Assembly: GCF_029867415.1 (NCBI RefSeq)
Contig: NC_081186.1
Location: forward strand, 25,361,915-25,425,914
From: Vicia villosa
Lineage: Eukaryota; Streptophyta; Magnoliopsida; Fabales; Fabaceae
DNA length: 64,000 nucleotides
Direction of reading: 5' to 3'
Positions 23,146-35,150 of the stretch are shown here, one piece after another. How positions within the stretch are numbered: position 1 is the first letter of the stretch; each line of letters opens with the position of its first letter. The translations under genes were made by a program, and so were the position numbers. The notes beneath the pieces were generated by a model, which had not been told where the DNA came from, searched no databases, and saw only the letters and a list, made by a program, of their open reading frames with translations.

Positions 23146-24480
23146 ACCATATCTGACTGAAGATACCGGAACGGGTCATACATTAGACCATATCTGATTG
23201 AGAAATACCGGACCGGGTCATACATTAGACCATATCTGATAGAGAATGCTTGCTCGTTAGAGTCGATGAGTTATTTGACGAAGTTTTGGAATGTAAAAAG
23301 GCTTGTCAGAATGAATCTCCAGCTCGATTATATCTGAGAGGAATGATTGTCGAGGCGGAACCTGAAAACAAAGTTAGAAATATGCAATGCCATGAATGCA
23401 AATGAAATGTTTTCAAGGATCTTTAAGGAATTTAGCAACATTAGAAAGTGATTTAGTCGTATATTTGTTTGAAGAATTCTGACTCTTGTCTTTGAACATC
23501 CTTCTTTGAGAATCAAGCTCACCATATCGAGTGGGTCATCGCCTCTGATTCGGGATACTTCTGAATTTGAAAGCACATGGCTAGAGAAAAATAAATCCTC
23601 TTGCCCCTTGATTAGGTACTGTGTCTTTGAATTGGAAGGTATGTGGCCAGAGAAAAATAAATCCTCTTGCCCCTTGATTTGGAAATCAACCTTTGATAAG
23701 GGCACCTGAAATTGTGCGCCCTAAATTCCTAGGATCCTTGAAGGGTTAGTTAATCATGATATGCTTATGATGTCATGATGTCATGATGTTATGCGAATGA
23801 AGTTCATTTGGCATAGTGTGAGATAGTAAGGACAAACAAGTCCTTTTAACAAAACCTGCAAGGAAGCGAAGGTTAGTAGCAAACGCAACCAAGTCACACA
23901 ATTTTTGGCTTAAGGCTTGCATGGAGTCTCATCGGATGTCCTTCCCAAGGGTATTTCTATGGATAAGGAGATTTCAGCAACGGGTTCTACCGAGTTACCC
24001 AGAATTGTCAGCCCTCCTAAAGCACCCTCGAACATGATACATACATACCATGCAATGATACTTTGAGAAAGAACCTATCTGAGTTGTAGTATCGGGTAGC
24101 GACTATGCTCTCAACATACATCAAGAGTAGTCCCCCCACTACGTTCCTAAAATTCAAGATGGGTTAAAGGTAACTAAAGGTCCTTAAGCTCCGACTCACC
24201 CACGGACATCCGCACGAACCTCCCTCATACAAGAGAAGCATGCAAACACCCATAGAGGCCTAACTTAAGCGTGAACTCTCATATTGACCAATCCTCCACA
24301 TACATGAAGGAGGTCGCCATGACTATGCCACTTCCTATCTTAGATGTACTTGAATCCGAGTGTAGGATTCGTCCTTCAATTAAGTCCCAAAACAGCCCTG
24401 AAAAATAAAGCAAGCAAATCAAACCATAGAATACAATTAAGTGATCCTAAACTTTTAAGGTAACCCCTCTTTTATCGAAA
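23146..24480 (-). other. Non-coding interior of the Ogre-like element
   Basis: No gene. 23146-23250 holds repeated units with GGGTCATACATTAGACCATATCTGAT, the same style as the 3' UTR repeats of the other Ogre copy near 55.5 kb. 23540-23700 holds two copies of AGAAAAATAAATCCTCTTGCCCCTTGATT. The part next to the primer site (about 23850-24480) is the expected 5' leader. All coding sequence is deleted. Confidence 0.7.
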
Positions 24481-24500
24481 AATCCCCAGCAGAGTCGCCA
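24481..24500 (-). promoter_or_regulatory. Primer-binding site, Arg tRNA (Ogre type)
   Basis: The minus strand reads TGGCGACTCTGCTGGGGATT four bases after the LTR end. This is the primer site typical of Ogre/Tat elements. Confidence 0.9.
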
Positions 24501-24504
24501 GTTC

Positions 24505-27025
24505 TGTAATACGGTGAACTGACTTTTTATAATCGAAAAATGTCGCGGTAAGCAAGAGTCGCCACCGACTTTTATTTTATCCAAATATCGGAAAGGCTAA
24601 AAGAACAGGAAAATACCTTTTAAAAAGATTTTGAGTTCGGGGGGTAATTTATGCAAAGGGAAGGTTTAAAAAGCACCCTTTGCATCCATGGTTTTCCATG
24701 GGCTCTTAATTGCTTTGCTCGTTTTCGAAACAAAAAAAGTTTTAGAAATGTAGAAGAAGAAGAAACAAGGACTTTAGCTCGTAAATGAGCGTAGCCTTGA
24801 AAGTGTTTAGAAAATAGTAGAAAGATGTTTTTAAACCAGGGCATGCAATTAAGGGCAAATTACCTGGTTAGATGAAAAATGTTCTTTTTAGCCTTTCAGG
24901 GTAAAAGGGTCTATCCTTGCCATAAGAGGGCAGGAAGCCTTTCATTTGGAGGTTGAAGGATCATCGCATTGTCGTTCGCCACAAGACTGACCCATGCCAT
25001 AGAGAGGCAGGTAGTCTAAGGGAAGGACCAGAATAGCCTTTTTCGTAGGCAACCAGAAGATACCTCAGCCTTTTTCGTAGGCAACTTCCGAGGGTCGAGG
25101 TCATATTAGTGTATTGAAGGCAGCATCATTAGGGTCTTATGACCTTTATTTGTATCGAGGCAACATGGCTGAGGTATCCTCGTATTCGAGGGACATGGCT
25201 ATTCTGCAAAAAACACAAGGCAGCAGGCAACAAGGCAACAGGCAACAGAGAGGTTACCCCCAAAGTGTGCGTGGGTGCAACAATCACGTGGTTAACTTCG
25301 ATGACATTTATCTTGTAAAATTAGTGATTCTAGATTCAATTCAAAGTTATCACTCCCTAAAATTGCTAACCACAACAACTAATATAAAGCAGTTAAAGCA
25401 ATAATGGGGGAAGGGAAAATGAAACCAGCGGAGGAGAGGGGAATTGAAACCAGCGGGATAATAGCATTATAGGTTTGAAACAAGTAATAATTGAGATCAG
25501 GGTTTAGGGTTACCGATATTCGTAGCCTTGGCAATTTGACAAACCCTGAAAAGGTGGGAAAAATAATCAAACAAAAATAGGGTGAGTGCATTACCAGTTC
25601 AGCCCTAAATATGGTTAACCCTAATCAATAAAAGTAAAAATACAAGAAAAGGGTAAAGACACTTAGCTTCGATTGATGAATGTTGATGGTCGGAGGTTGC
25701 CTGAAGCATTGACTCTGACCCTCGGAGAATTAACAGAAAAATAACAGGAAGCAGTGAGTGTATGGCTAATTCAATGGCAATCAAATTCAACCCTAATTCG
25801 ATAAAAAAACAAAACAAAATAAAATAGAATGATTATTTAAAATAAATATGAAATAGGACTTAGCTTTTGATTTGATCTGATATGGTTTGTAGTCGGAAAG
25901 CTTGAAGAGTAACCCTGAAAAGGCACAGAAAAAAAAAAGTATTCAGTGTATGGTTAATTCTCGCAAATATTAAATCGAGTGAAAATTGAATTGAATAACA
26001 ATCGGATTTAATTAATTATTTGTCTTCGACCTAATTAATTAAATCAATTAAAAATAAAATATTGATTTTTAAAAGGTCAAAATATATTTTAATTGATTAA
26101 TCACAATTAATTTATGAATTAAAACAATTTAAATACATTTTAAATTATTTTAAACATATAAAATAAAATCGAGGAATCGGTGATAAAAAAAATATAAAAA
26201 GAAAAATATTAAGATAAAAAAGGGTTTTTATAATTTTGTAAAAAAAATATTTTTATGTAATATATATTAGAAATAAATAAAAGATTATGTAATTAAAAAG
26301 AAAAAAAATTAAAAAAACTTAGCTGGATGATCCTGTGTGGCGTGGCCAAAGAGGTTCATGATGCTCCCTCGGTTCTGAAGCGTTGGATGAGATTGTGTAT
26401 CAATCTAGTGGCTGGGATCTGAAGGAGTATTGTAGTCTTGCATGGAGGCGTGGACACTGGATCAACCTGCAAGCTTTTATACAAAAATTACCAAAATAAT
26501 AGCATGGAGGGTAGGGTTCGAACCCAGGCCCTCACGCATATCACAAGGGTGCTTTCACCAAACGAGCCACTAGTCATTGATGATATCTATTTTTCGCGTG
26601 ATCAGTTTATTCAAAACGAAAGTATTCCGAACAGAAAAAAAATAGAAATCAAAACCAGAACTCGTGCACTGGTTCGTCTTCTCCATGAAGCTCTCTCCTT
26701 GGCATCATCCTCCTTCCAGCCACACAACCTATAAACAGCAAAAAAACAATACGGTCCGAATGGAAATTTCTTTCTGAACATCATGGTACCATCCGTTCGG
26801 TCTAATTTGGTCAGTTCCGAAAAATCCCAATTCAAGGTTTGGAAACCTAATCATGGTGAATCATGCCTCCTACACTTAAAATCGAATTAAACCCACCACA
26901 TACGTTGCATATATCATTACTTACATGAATACATAATCAAAACATGTTTACGGGCAAGGAATGAATGGAATCGATTTTGAGAAAGTTTTGAGAAAGAATG
27001 GTATACAAACCGTGAACCCAATGGC
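24505..27025 (-). repeat. 5' LTR of Ogre-like element, outer end lost
   Basis: About 2.5 kb. It is homologous to the LTR at 51563-55145 but shorter at the outer end. It contains a minus-strand tRNA-like segment (26510-26572). Plus-strand open frames in it (for example 26438-26734) have no recognisable product. Confidence 0.8.
26510..26572 (-). other. tRNA-like segment in Ogre LTR
   Basis: The minus strand carries an A-box-like TGGCTCGTTTGG (26569-26558) and a perfect B box GGTTCGAACCC (26524-26514), at tRNA-like spacing. It lies about 2.0 kb from the LTR end. It does not fold as a clean tRNA, so a functional tRNA gene is unlikely. Confidence 0.55.
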
Positions 27026-27030
27026 TGCTT

Positions 27031-29664
27031 CTGTGTGTGGATTACAGACAATTGAACAAGGTGACTATCAAGAATCGGTATCCATTGCCGAGGATTGATG
27101 ATTTGATGGATCAACTGGTTGGAGCATATGTATTTAGTAAGATTGATCTGAGGTCTGGGTATCACCAAATTCGTGTGAAAGATGATGATATTCAGAAGAC
27201 TGCTTTTAGGACAAGGTATGGACATTACGAGTATTCGGTAATGCCGTTTGAAGTGACTAATGCACCTGGTGTTTTCATGGAGTATATGAACAGGATCTTT
27301 CATCCCTATCTCGACAAGTTCGTAGTGGTGTTTATAGATGATATCCGGATATATTCTAAGAATGAGGAAGAACACGCGGAACATCTCAGAACTGTGTTAG
27401 AACTGTTAAAAGAGAAGCAACTTTTTGCCAAACTGTCAAAGTGTGAATTCTGGTTAGAAGAAGTCAGTTTTCTGGGACATGTGATTTCTAAGCATGGCAT
27501 TGTTGTTGATCCTACAAAGATAGAAGCTGTGTCTCAGTGGGAAGCTCCGAAGTCAATGTCAGCGATTCGTAGTTTTCTTGGTCTTGCGGGTTACTATAGA
27601 AAGTTCATTAAAGGATTTTCAAAGTTAGCTTTACCGTTAACTAAATTGACCAGGAAGGGTCAGGCTTTTATTTGGGATGCAAAGTGTGAAGAAGGATTCC
27701 AAGAGCTGAAGAGGAGGTTGACTAGTGCTGCTATCTTGATTTTACCGAATCCGACGGAGTCGTTTGTGGTTTATTGTGATGCATCGCTGATGGGTTTAGG
27801 TGGTGTATTTATGCAGAATCAACAAGTAGTCGCGTATGCGTCAAGACAACTCAAAGTGCATGAAAGGAATTATCCGACTCATGATTTGGAGTTGGCAGCT
27901 GTGGTTTTTGTTTTGAAGTTGTGGCGACACTATTTGTATGATTCGAGATTTGAGGTGTTCAGTGATCATAAGAGTCTGAAGTACCTCTTTGATCAGAAAG
28001 AGATGAATATGAGGCAGAGGAGGTGGTTAGAATTCCTGAAAGATTATGATTTTGGTTTGAACTACCATCCGGGTAAGGCAAACGTGGTTGCTGATGCATT
28101 GAGTAGGAAGACTTTGCATATGTCTATGCTAATGGTGAAGGAATTGGATTTGATTGAACAATTCAGGGACTTGAGTTTGGTGTGTGAAGGTACTCCTACT
28201 AGTGTCAAATTGGGCATGCTAAAACTAACTAGTGGTATTCTTGAAGAAATCGGAGAGGGTCAGAAAGCTGATGTCGAATTGATCGATAAGTTGACTTTGA
28301 TTAATCAAGGCAAGAGTGGCGAATTCAGAATTGACGAGAATGGTATACTGAGGTTTGGTGACCGAGTTTGTGTTCCTGATATTGCTGAACTCCGGAAGCG
28401 TATCCTGGAAGGAGGACACTGTAGTGGGTTAAGTATTCATCCTGGTGCTACCAAGATGTATCATGATTTGAAAAAGTTGTTTTGGTGGCCTGGAATGAAG
28501 AAGGAAATTGCTGAGTTTGTGTATTCTTGTTTGACGTGTCAGAAGTCAAAAATTGAGCATCAGAAACCATCTGGGTTTATGCAACCGATGTTTATTCCTG
28601 AGTGGAAGTGGGATAGCATATCAATGGATTTTGTGTCGGGTTTGCCGAGAACTGTCAGGAATTGTGAAGCTATCTGGGTCGTGGTGGACGGGCTGACGAA
28701 GTCTACACACTTTATACCGGTGAGAATGGATTATCCGATGGAAAAGCTGGCTCAGTTGTATATTGAGAAGATAGTTAGTCTGCATGGTATTCCTTCAAGT
28801 ATCGTGTCAGACAGAGATCCGAGGTTTACGTCTAAGTTCTGGGAAGGTTTGCAGAAAGCTTTGGGTACTAAGCTGAGATTGAGTTCTGCTTATCATCCAC
28901 AGACTGATGGACAGACTGAGAGGACGATTCAGTCGTTAGAGGATTTGTTGAGGGCTTGTGTGTTGGAAAAAAGAGGTGCTTGGGATAGTTATCTACCTTT
29001 GATTGAGTTTACCTACAACAACAGTTATCATTCGAGTATCGGTATGGCTCCGTTTGAGGCTTTGTATGGTAGGAGATGTAGGACGCCGTTATGTTGGTAC
29101 GAATCTGGTGAGAGTGTTGTGATTGGACCAGAAATTGTACAACAGACTACAGAGAAGATTAAGATGATTCAGGAGAAGATGAAAGCTTCTCAGAGTCGTC
29201 AGAAGAGTTATCATGACAAGAGGAGGAAAACACTTGAGTTTCAAGAAGGAGACCATGTGTTTATGAGAGTTACTCCTATGACAGGAATTGGTCGGGCATT
29301 GAAGTCGAAGAAGTTGACTCCGCGTTTTATTGGACCATTCCAAATTTCTGAAAGAGTGGGAGAAGTAGCATATCGTATCGCTCTACCGCCTATGCTTGCC
29401 AATTTGCATGATGTATTTCACGTGTCTCAGTTGAGGAAATACATTTCGGATCCGTCCCATGTGATCCAAGTAGATGATGTACAGGTGAAAGACAACTTAA
29501 CAGTTGAGGCTTTACCTGTGAGGATTGAAGATCGAAGGCTGAAGCAATTGCGTGGCAAGGAAATAGCTTTAGTCAGAGTAGCTTGGGGAGGACCAGCTGA
29601 AGGGAATGTTACCTGGGAACTAGAGAGCCAGATGAAGGATTCTTATCCAGAGCTTTTTGCCTAA
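27031..29664 (+). pseudogene. pol (RT-RNase H-integrase-chromodomain), 5'-truncated
   Basis: The frame resumes inside RT at [17 protein letters not shown] and stays open to the stop. RT has FIDDIRIYS (catalytic DD pair) but PFEVTNAP where the family has PFGVTNAP. RNase H begins [14 protein letters not shown] (about 27763). Integrase has a zinc domain (HPG...CLTCQKSK) and catalytic-core blocks [16 protein letters not shown] and [12 protein letters not shown]. The tail [19 protein letters not shown] is the Tekay-type chromodomain. The first part of RT is deleted together with the end of protease, so this is a relic despite the long open frame. Confidence 0.93.
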
Positions 29665-29693
29665 GGTATGTTTTCGAGGACGAAAACTCTTTT

Positions 29694-29706
29694 AGTGGGG
29701 GAGAGT
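29694..29706 (+). promoter_or_regulatory. Polypurine tract of element 1
   Basis: AGTGGGGGAGAGT lies directly before the 3' LTR and primes plus-strand synthesis. Confidence 0.85.
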
Positions 29707-30889
29707 TGTAACACCCGTATAATTTTAATATTAATTTGGAATATTGAATTAATAATTAGAATTATTAAGGATTTTGTGAAAATAATGGTTTATGGCATTT
29801 GGGCCATGTGAGAAATATTAAAAGAGGGGGTGTGATATAGGAAGGCCCTTTACTAATTTTATTATTATTTTCATAAAATAATTGGAATTGGGAAGAAAGG
29901 AAGAACGTGAAAGACTGAAGGTTTTGGGAACACGAAGAGCGTGAAGAGGAACAAAGAGGAAGAGACCAAAGATCAAGAATTTGGCTAAGGTAAGGGGGGA
30001 CTCTTCCAATTATGATCTCTTATTGTGATTATAGATGAATAGTGTGTGAATAGTTATGTTGTTGAGTCAATTCTGTTTGTATGTCAGAGTTAGGTTTTGG
30101 GTTCTAAGAATTGGTTTAGATTTTGGGATTTTGATGTGTAGATTGATATGTGATGATAGATTAATATGTATTGAGTGAATCCTGTGAATGAAAACGTAGA
30201 ATTGGACTATTTTAGACTCAAAATCGTGAACTGGTAGGAGTAGAAACGAGTGAGAATTGGACTGTTACGTAAACTGCAGAATTCTGGGCATTTTCTGGTT
30301 TTTCGCGTTTGGAAAAGTGTCATACGCGTATGGGATGGAGTCATACGCGTATGAGGGACATTCCCCAAGGGCTATACGCGTATGATACGCAGCTGCCCTG
30401 TCCCAAAATACACTGTACTGGCTATTTGCGTATGAGGAGCGTATGAGGATGCTCATACGCGTATGGGAATTTTCAAGAGGAAATTGATTCTGGTGATACG
30501 CGTATGGCAGGGTTGATACGCGTATGAGGTTGTTTTTAGGCCATTTTGACTCTGATGAAATGCGTATGGTACGCGTATGAGGGATGGTGATACGCGTATG
30601 GACGCGTATGGACTTGATGATACGCGTATGGCTTCTGTATGTGAAAATTTCTGTTTTGTGATTTTTCTGGAAAGTTCTATGATGCGTAACTTTCGATCTG
30701 TAGGCCTATTTTGTGTATTGTTTGAGAATGAGTAGACCTTGTGATGTGATTTTGTGGTTTACTGATAATTGATTGTAATGAATGATGTTAATGTATATAT
30801 GAACATGCTTAATAATGATGATGATGATGATGATGATGATGGAATATGAGTATAGATGATGCTACTCATAGAATGGAGATGATGAAAGT

Positions 30890-30973
<84 letters not shown>

Positions 30974-31708
30974 TGCATGCATTCATAAGCATTGATGAGG
31001 GCTGAATCCAGGATGATGAGAGGATTCAGTGAATGGCAGAATTCCCATTGTGTGGAATTTGTGCTGGCAGGGCCGTATCTGGATGATGATAGATCGGTCG
31101 GTGGGTGATTCCCATTGATGATGTTGGTACCACATGCATAGAGTTAGTTGCATTCATTTGCATGGATTTGATAACATGACTATATGTATACTCTTGTATT
31201 GTTTTTGGTGGTATGTATTTGTATGTTGATGGACGATCTGGATATAGATGAGTTGGGTGAATAATATAACTGTTGATGTACTGTTATTTATAATGCAATA
31301 ATATTTGTTAATTGCGAATGAGACTCACCCTTACATTATATTTTTTAGATTGAGGATAGCGGCTTCGACTCGGTGAGGATTAGCTCATGAGTCCACGTGT
31401 CGGTTAGCGTCGGGTCATGCTCTGATAGATGTAACACTGGGGGAACGTTGTTTTAATTTATGACATTAACTCTGTTTTGTTTGTTTTATTTGAGGATTAA
31501 AGCATCGATGATGTAATGCTAGTTTGATGACTTATTCCGCTGTGTAAACATGAGATAGGTTGTTATGAGTTATGTTAAGATGTTTCTTCGGTGAATGCAT
31601 GACATACGACTGATGTTGTTTTAATTTTTATATTGAATTGTGACGCCCTGGTGCATGTTACTCTGATTTAATTTGATTAATTGCCGCGGGGTTTAGAAGG
31701 GTGTTACA
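29707..31708 (+). repeat. 3' LTR of element 1
   Basis: 2002 bp, nearly identical to the 5' LTR. Most of the 68-bp length gain is an (AT)n tract of 74 bases (30897-30970) against 12 bases in the 5' copy. The ATACGCGTAT palindrome cluster is at 30309-30632 with eight full copies. The splice-like donor and acceptor are also present. Confidence 0.95.
30897..30970. repeat. (AT)n microsatellite in 3' LTR
   Basis: 37 uninterrupted AT units. The equivalent site in the 5' LTR has six, so the expansion happened after insertion or during reverse transcription. Confidence 0.97.
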
Positions 31709-31713
31709 ATATT

Positions 31714-31990
31714 CAAAGAGTGGGTACATATAATATTGCAATTTAGTCTTTCATCTAAACTCGAACTCAATAGAGTACGAGACGGTTTTAAGTCATCTGA
31801 CAAAGCAAGATCGAGCTACTTCAAATTAATTGACCAAGTCGAGCAAATTGCCTCGGAATCAACATGGACAAATCATTCACTCAAACAGAACATTCACGAC
31901 ATATTAATATCCACGAAATTCAGGCATTTACATAACAGATGTCCTAACAACACACGATGACAAGACAAATTTTATAATATCTGCTGACTT
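31714..31990. other. Unassigned stretch right of element 1
   Basis: A 74-codon open frame (31736-31960) has no recognisable product and does not resemble gag or pol. Probably host-side repeat DNA. Confidence 0.3.
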
Positions 31991-33761
31991 ACAGTTAGAG
32001 TTCACTATGAGAATTGAGTGGAATAAAAAGTTAGAGTTCACTTGGAGAAAGAAGAGAAGAGAGAAGAGAAGAGGAGAAAGTTAGGTTTCTCAATTGAAGA
32101 TAGAGTTGTCTTCAATCCAAACCCAAGGTAAGGGTGAGATTCTTTCATGATAAAGGGTTGTATGATGATGTTTAGGGTAGGTTGGATTGTATGTATAGTA
32201 GCCTTTGATTGTATGTTGTAGAATCTTAGGGTTTGTGATGACTTTTCATGAAATCGTGGTTGAAATCATGTTTTGAATGATGATTATTGATGAATAATGT
32301 TAGGTGATGTTTTTATATGCCTTTAATTTCTGATTGAGAAGAGTTTTGGGTGGTGGAAGTGTTGTTACGCAGGTCTGTCATGTCTGTGATTTTTCTGCAT
32401 AATCGCACGTCCACTAAGCGGCTCTGACTCGCTAAGCGGATGCTGGGAACATTTTGAAAAATTTGCGAGCTCGCTAAGCGGAGCTGGTTCGTTAAGCGGA
32501 GACGCGAAAATGGTTTGCTTCTGTTTTTAGTTCTGAGAAGCGCGCTTGAGTTTGCTAAGCGAACCTTGTTGTTGAAAACGTTTTTGGAAACTTCAATTTG
32601 ATGTATCTTTTGATCCGTAACTCCTTTTTAAGTGTCGTTTGAACCTCCGTGAAGCTTTAATCAATGTCTATCTATGGTAAATGATTGAAAACCTTTGGTA
32701 ATGTTTTTAAAGTTTTTCTTAAAATGTATCGTTTGATGTTGTGATTGATATTGTGAAGTGAGATATTGTTGTATGGTGATACAACATAGCGACGTGATTG
32801 CGAAGTGATGCATTACTATGAATAGTGATGACTGTGATGTTGTCGTTGAATTTCAATATTGAGTTAATGATGATTAGTTATTGTGACTTGTTATGAATGT
32901 TGTGTTTATGCGGATGTTGCATCATTGAGTCACATCCATTGCATAAAGAGACGATGGACTGAAAATGGAAAAAAGCGAAGATGGCCTTATAATGGTAAAA
33001 GCGACGATGTGCCCAAGTGGCTAATTTTGAGACGATGGGAGTTTTACTCCAAATGGTACTACATGCATTTGCATAAGTTGAGTCGCATATGAATTGCATA
33101 TGAATTGTATATGAATTGCATTTGAATTGTTGAGATGATGAGATATTTGTCGTGACGTGTTGATAACTTACTTGTGGATTTGATTATGTTGTCATAGTTG
33201 GCTAATAACACTATTGCCGTTTAAAAGTTGTTTTGTAATGAGAAGTGGTGAACGATTTATGATCTTTTCCTTGCTATGAATATTATCATATATTCCTTTA
33301 TACTGTTTGATATCTCACCCCTTCTGTTTGAATGTTACCCTTTGTTGGTAATGTGCAGGTAACGACGTGGAGTAGCCGTTTACCTTATAGCTCGAGTCGG
33401 TGTGTCTATGCTCTGATACGTAGCACTCGGGGGACATTTGTGTGTTTTGATTATGTTGTTATATCTTGTTGGATTTTGTTGTTGTTCTCGTTGATTGAGA
33501 CATGTTGAATAGTTGTAGCCATGTTGGTGAAGATGTTATGATTTGAATCATGTTGTTGTTTGAGTTCCGCTGTGATGTTATAAAGTTGATTGGATTTGAA
33601 TGACTAATGATGTATGATTTCCTCCGTTGACATGTGTTATGTATATTTATTAACGAGCTTGCATGAGATTTTGTTTAAGTTGAAAATGTGACGCCTCAAA
33701 TGTGTTGTTGTCTTTGAGATTTTGCACTCTGATTCCATCGGGATAGATTTGGGGTGTTAAA
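31990..33761 (+). mobile_element. Tekay-like LTR, 5'-truncated
   Basis: The order matches elements 1 and 2: purine-rich leader, donor AAG|GTAAGG at 32128, a repeated motif block (CGCTAAGCGG, 32411-32560), GATCCGTAACT at about 32612, GGTACTACATGCAT, acceptor GTGCAG ending at 33358, the TATGCTCTGAT block, and a terminal GGGGTGTTAAA. The usual TGTAACACC start is missing. It is a relic of a third LTR family of the same type. Confidence 0.65.
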
Positions 33762-33884
33762 TCAGCACTATCAGCCCAATCTGCATCATATGAATGTATC
33801 ATCATACTAGCATGGGACCTGAACCATGAGAGTATCGAATACCGTAGTCAATAGTACCATTTATGTACTTAAAGATGTGTTTCA
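33762..33884 (-). pseudogene. SIRE-like copia RT/RNase H fragment
   Basis: The minus strand reads KHIFKYINGTIDYGIRYSHG, then after a one-base frame change YDADWADSAD. This is the junction of RT and RNase H in Ty1/copia SIRE elements. It abuts the 3' LTR end of element 3. It is probably the displaced continuation of the copia pol that breaks off at 58532 on the far side of element 3, with about 0.7 kb missing. Confidence 0.7.
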
Positions 33885-35150
33885 TGTAACACCCCTTTTC
33901 TAACCCCAAATATATCATACAAACTCACAGAGTAATCATGCGTAATGAAAAGGGTGCTACATGTTGATTTCCACAAAATGAAAATCCTAAAATAACATAC
34001 ATACCACATTCATAATATGCAAAGATCATATTGTAACACAATAATGTATATCTCATGCTTCCATACAATATGCATAAACGCTTGCAGAAAAACAAAAGAA
34101 TTGCCATCACATAAATTCAATGAATATGTCCCATACCATATCAATCTACCAATTCAAAATAACATTAATATCCATGCTACTTGAATTCATAAATCTAGGC
34201 TACAAAGCCTTGAAAACAACATATCCAAATATTAACACATACATAAAGATAGCAAGGTTCAAAACATAAGCATAAGTCAACGAAATCCCCCCAAGTGTTA
34301 CATGACTAGAGCATATGACTTGCTACCTAATCAAATAATAAAACTCGAAGCTCTTCGGCTAAGCCATGAACAAGCCACTACTCGTCTGAACTTGCACATT
34401 GCCAACAAAGGACAACATTCAAACAAAAGGGTGAGAATTCAAACTATTATAGAAAACATAATAGTGGGAAATGCAAACATAAACAAGCATACATTTCACA
34501 ATTCATCACACTCCTTAAAATAGACAATTCATATACCATATGTCAATCATCAAGCAAAGTAATCTCATAAATACAAACAATCACATAGCACACAATGTGA
34601 CTCGAATGTGTAATTGTGACTCAATACATATGGTACCATGTGAACCCAAAGTTTCACCGCTTTCCGATTCAATATCTAGAATTCAAGTCACGCTTCCGAT
34701 CCAGACAAGATCAAAGCCAATACGCCTATCTCCAATTAAGGATCACGTCTTATACGCCTATTTCTATTCAAGGATCAACGTCTCTTACCATGTGAACCCA
34801 AGTTTCACCGCTTCCACCAAAAAGCCGACCATGATATGAATGTATGTACAAATACCAACAATATATGCAATTAAGATTATCTCATCAACCTTAACTTACC
34901 GCATACCACATTAATCTAACTCTATGAATTATCCGCCAATTGTACACAATATTCACAACATAATTAACAATTACAACAAAGTACTACCACCATCATATAT
35001 CCAATCACAATCATCATGAATATATTACCACTCATCACACCAACAATTGTTATTCACCACATACCAAAACATAACGCACATAAAGGCAATTACATGTTAT
35101 TTCACATAACAACATCATAATTAATCAATCAAGTGCTAATCAATCCTATC
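33885..35150 (-). repeat. Element 3 3' LTR, terminal part
   Basis: The minus strand ends ...GGGGTTAGAAAAGGGGTGTTACA at 33885, like the Tekay LTR ends in this window. Blocks matching the TCATGCTCTGGTCGTGTAACAC region (about 34290-34310) and the GGTACCATGTG region (34630 and 34788) are in reversed order, as expected. It is cut at 35150 by the solo LTR (target duplication ctatc). Confidence 0.65.

Larger units (their letters stand above)
22071..27025 (-). mobile_element. Ogre-like element, internally deleted, reverse orientation
   Basis: On the minus strand, an LTR at the right ends ...CCGTATTACA at 24505. A four-base spacer and the tRNA-Arg primer site (24481-24500) follow, then 1.3 kb of non-coding interior, then a partial second LTR (22071-23145). 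The two LTR copies share about 1075 bp and differ at only about four places by eye, so the insertion is recent. Ogre family traits are the Arg primer site, long LTRs and 3' UTR tandem repeats. No gag or pol remains. The outer edge of the right LTR (near 27020) and about 0.5 kb of host element are lost. Confidence 0.85.
18793..31708 (+). mobile_element. Tekay-like Ty3/gypsy element 1, split by an Ogre
   Basis: Both LTRs are present (TGTAACACC...GGTGTTACA), flanked by the 5-bp target duplication atatt (18788-18792 and 31709-31713). The order is 5' LTR, initiator-Met-tRNA primer site, gag-protease, insertion, RT-RNase H-integrase-chromodomain, polypurine tract, 3' LTR. The Ogre-like insertion at 22071-27020 came with loss of about 0.5 kb (end of protease to start of RT), judged against element 2. 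The element cannot move by itself. Confidence 0.93.

Noticed and set aside
30759..30992. Minus-strand frame with a long YIYIYI run
   Set aside because: It is translation of the AT microsatellite.
31736..31960. Host protein gene right of element 1
   Set aside because: No splice context, no recognisable motif, and surrounded by retroelement relics.
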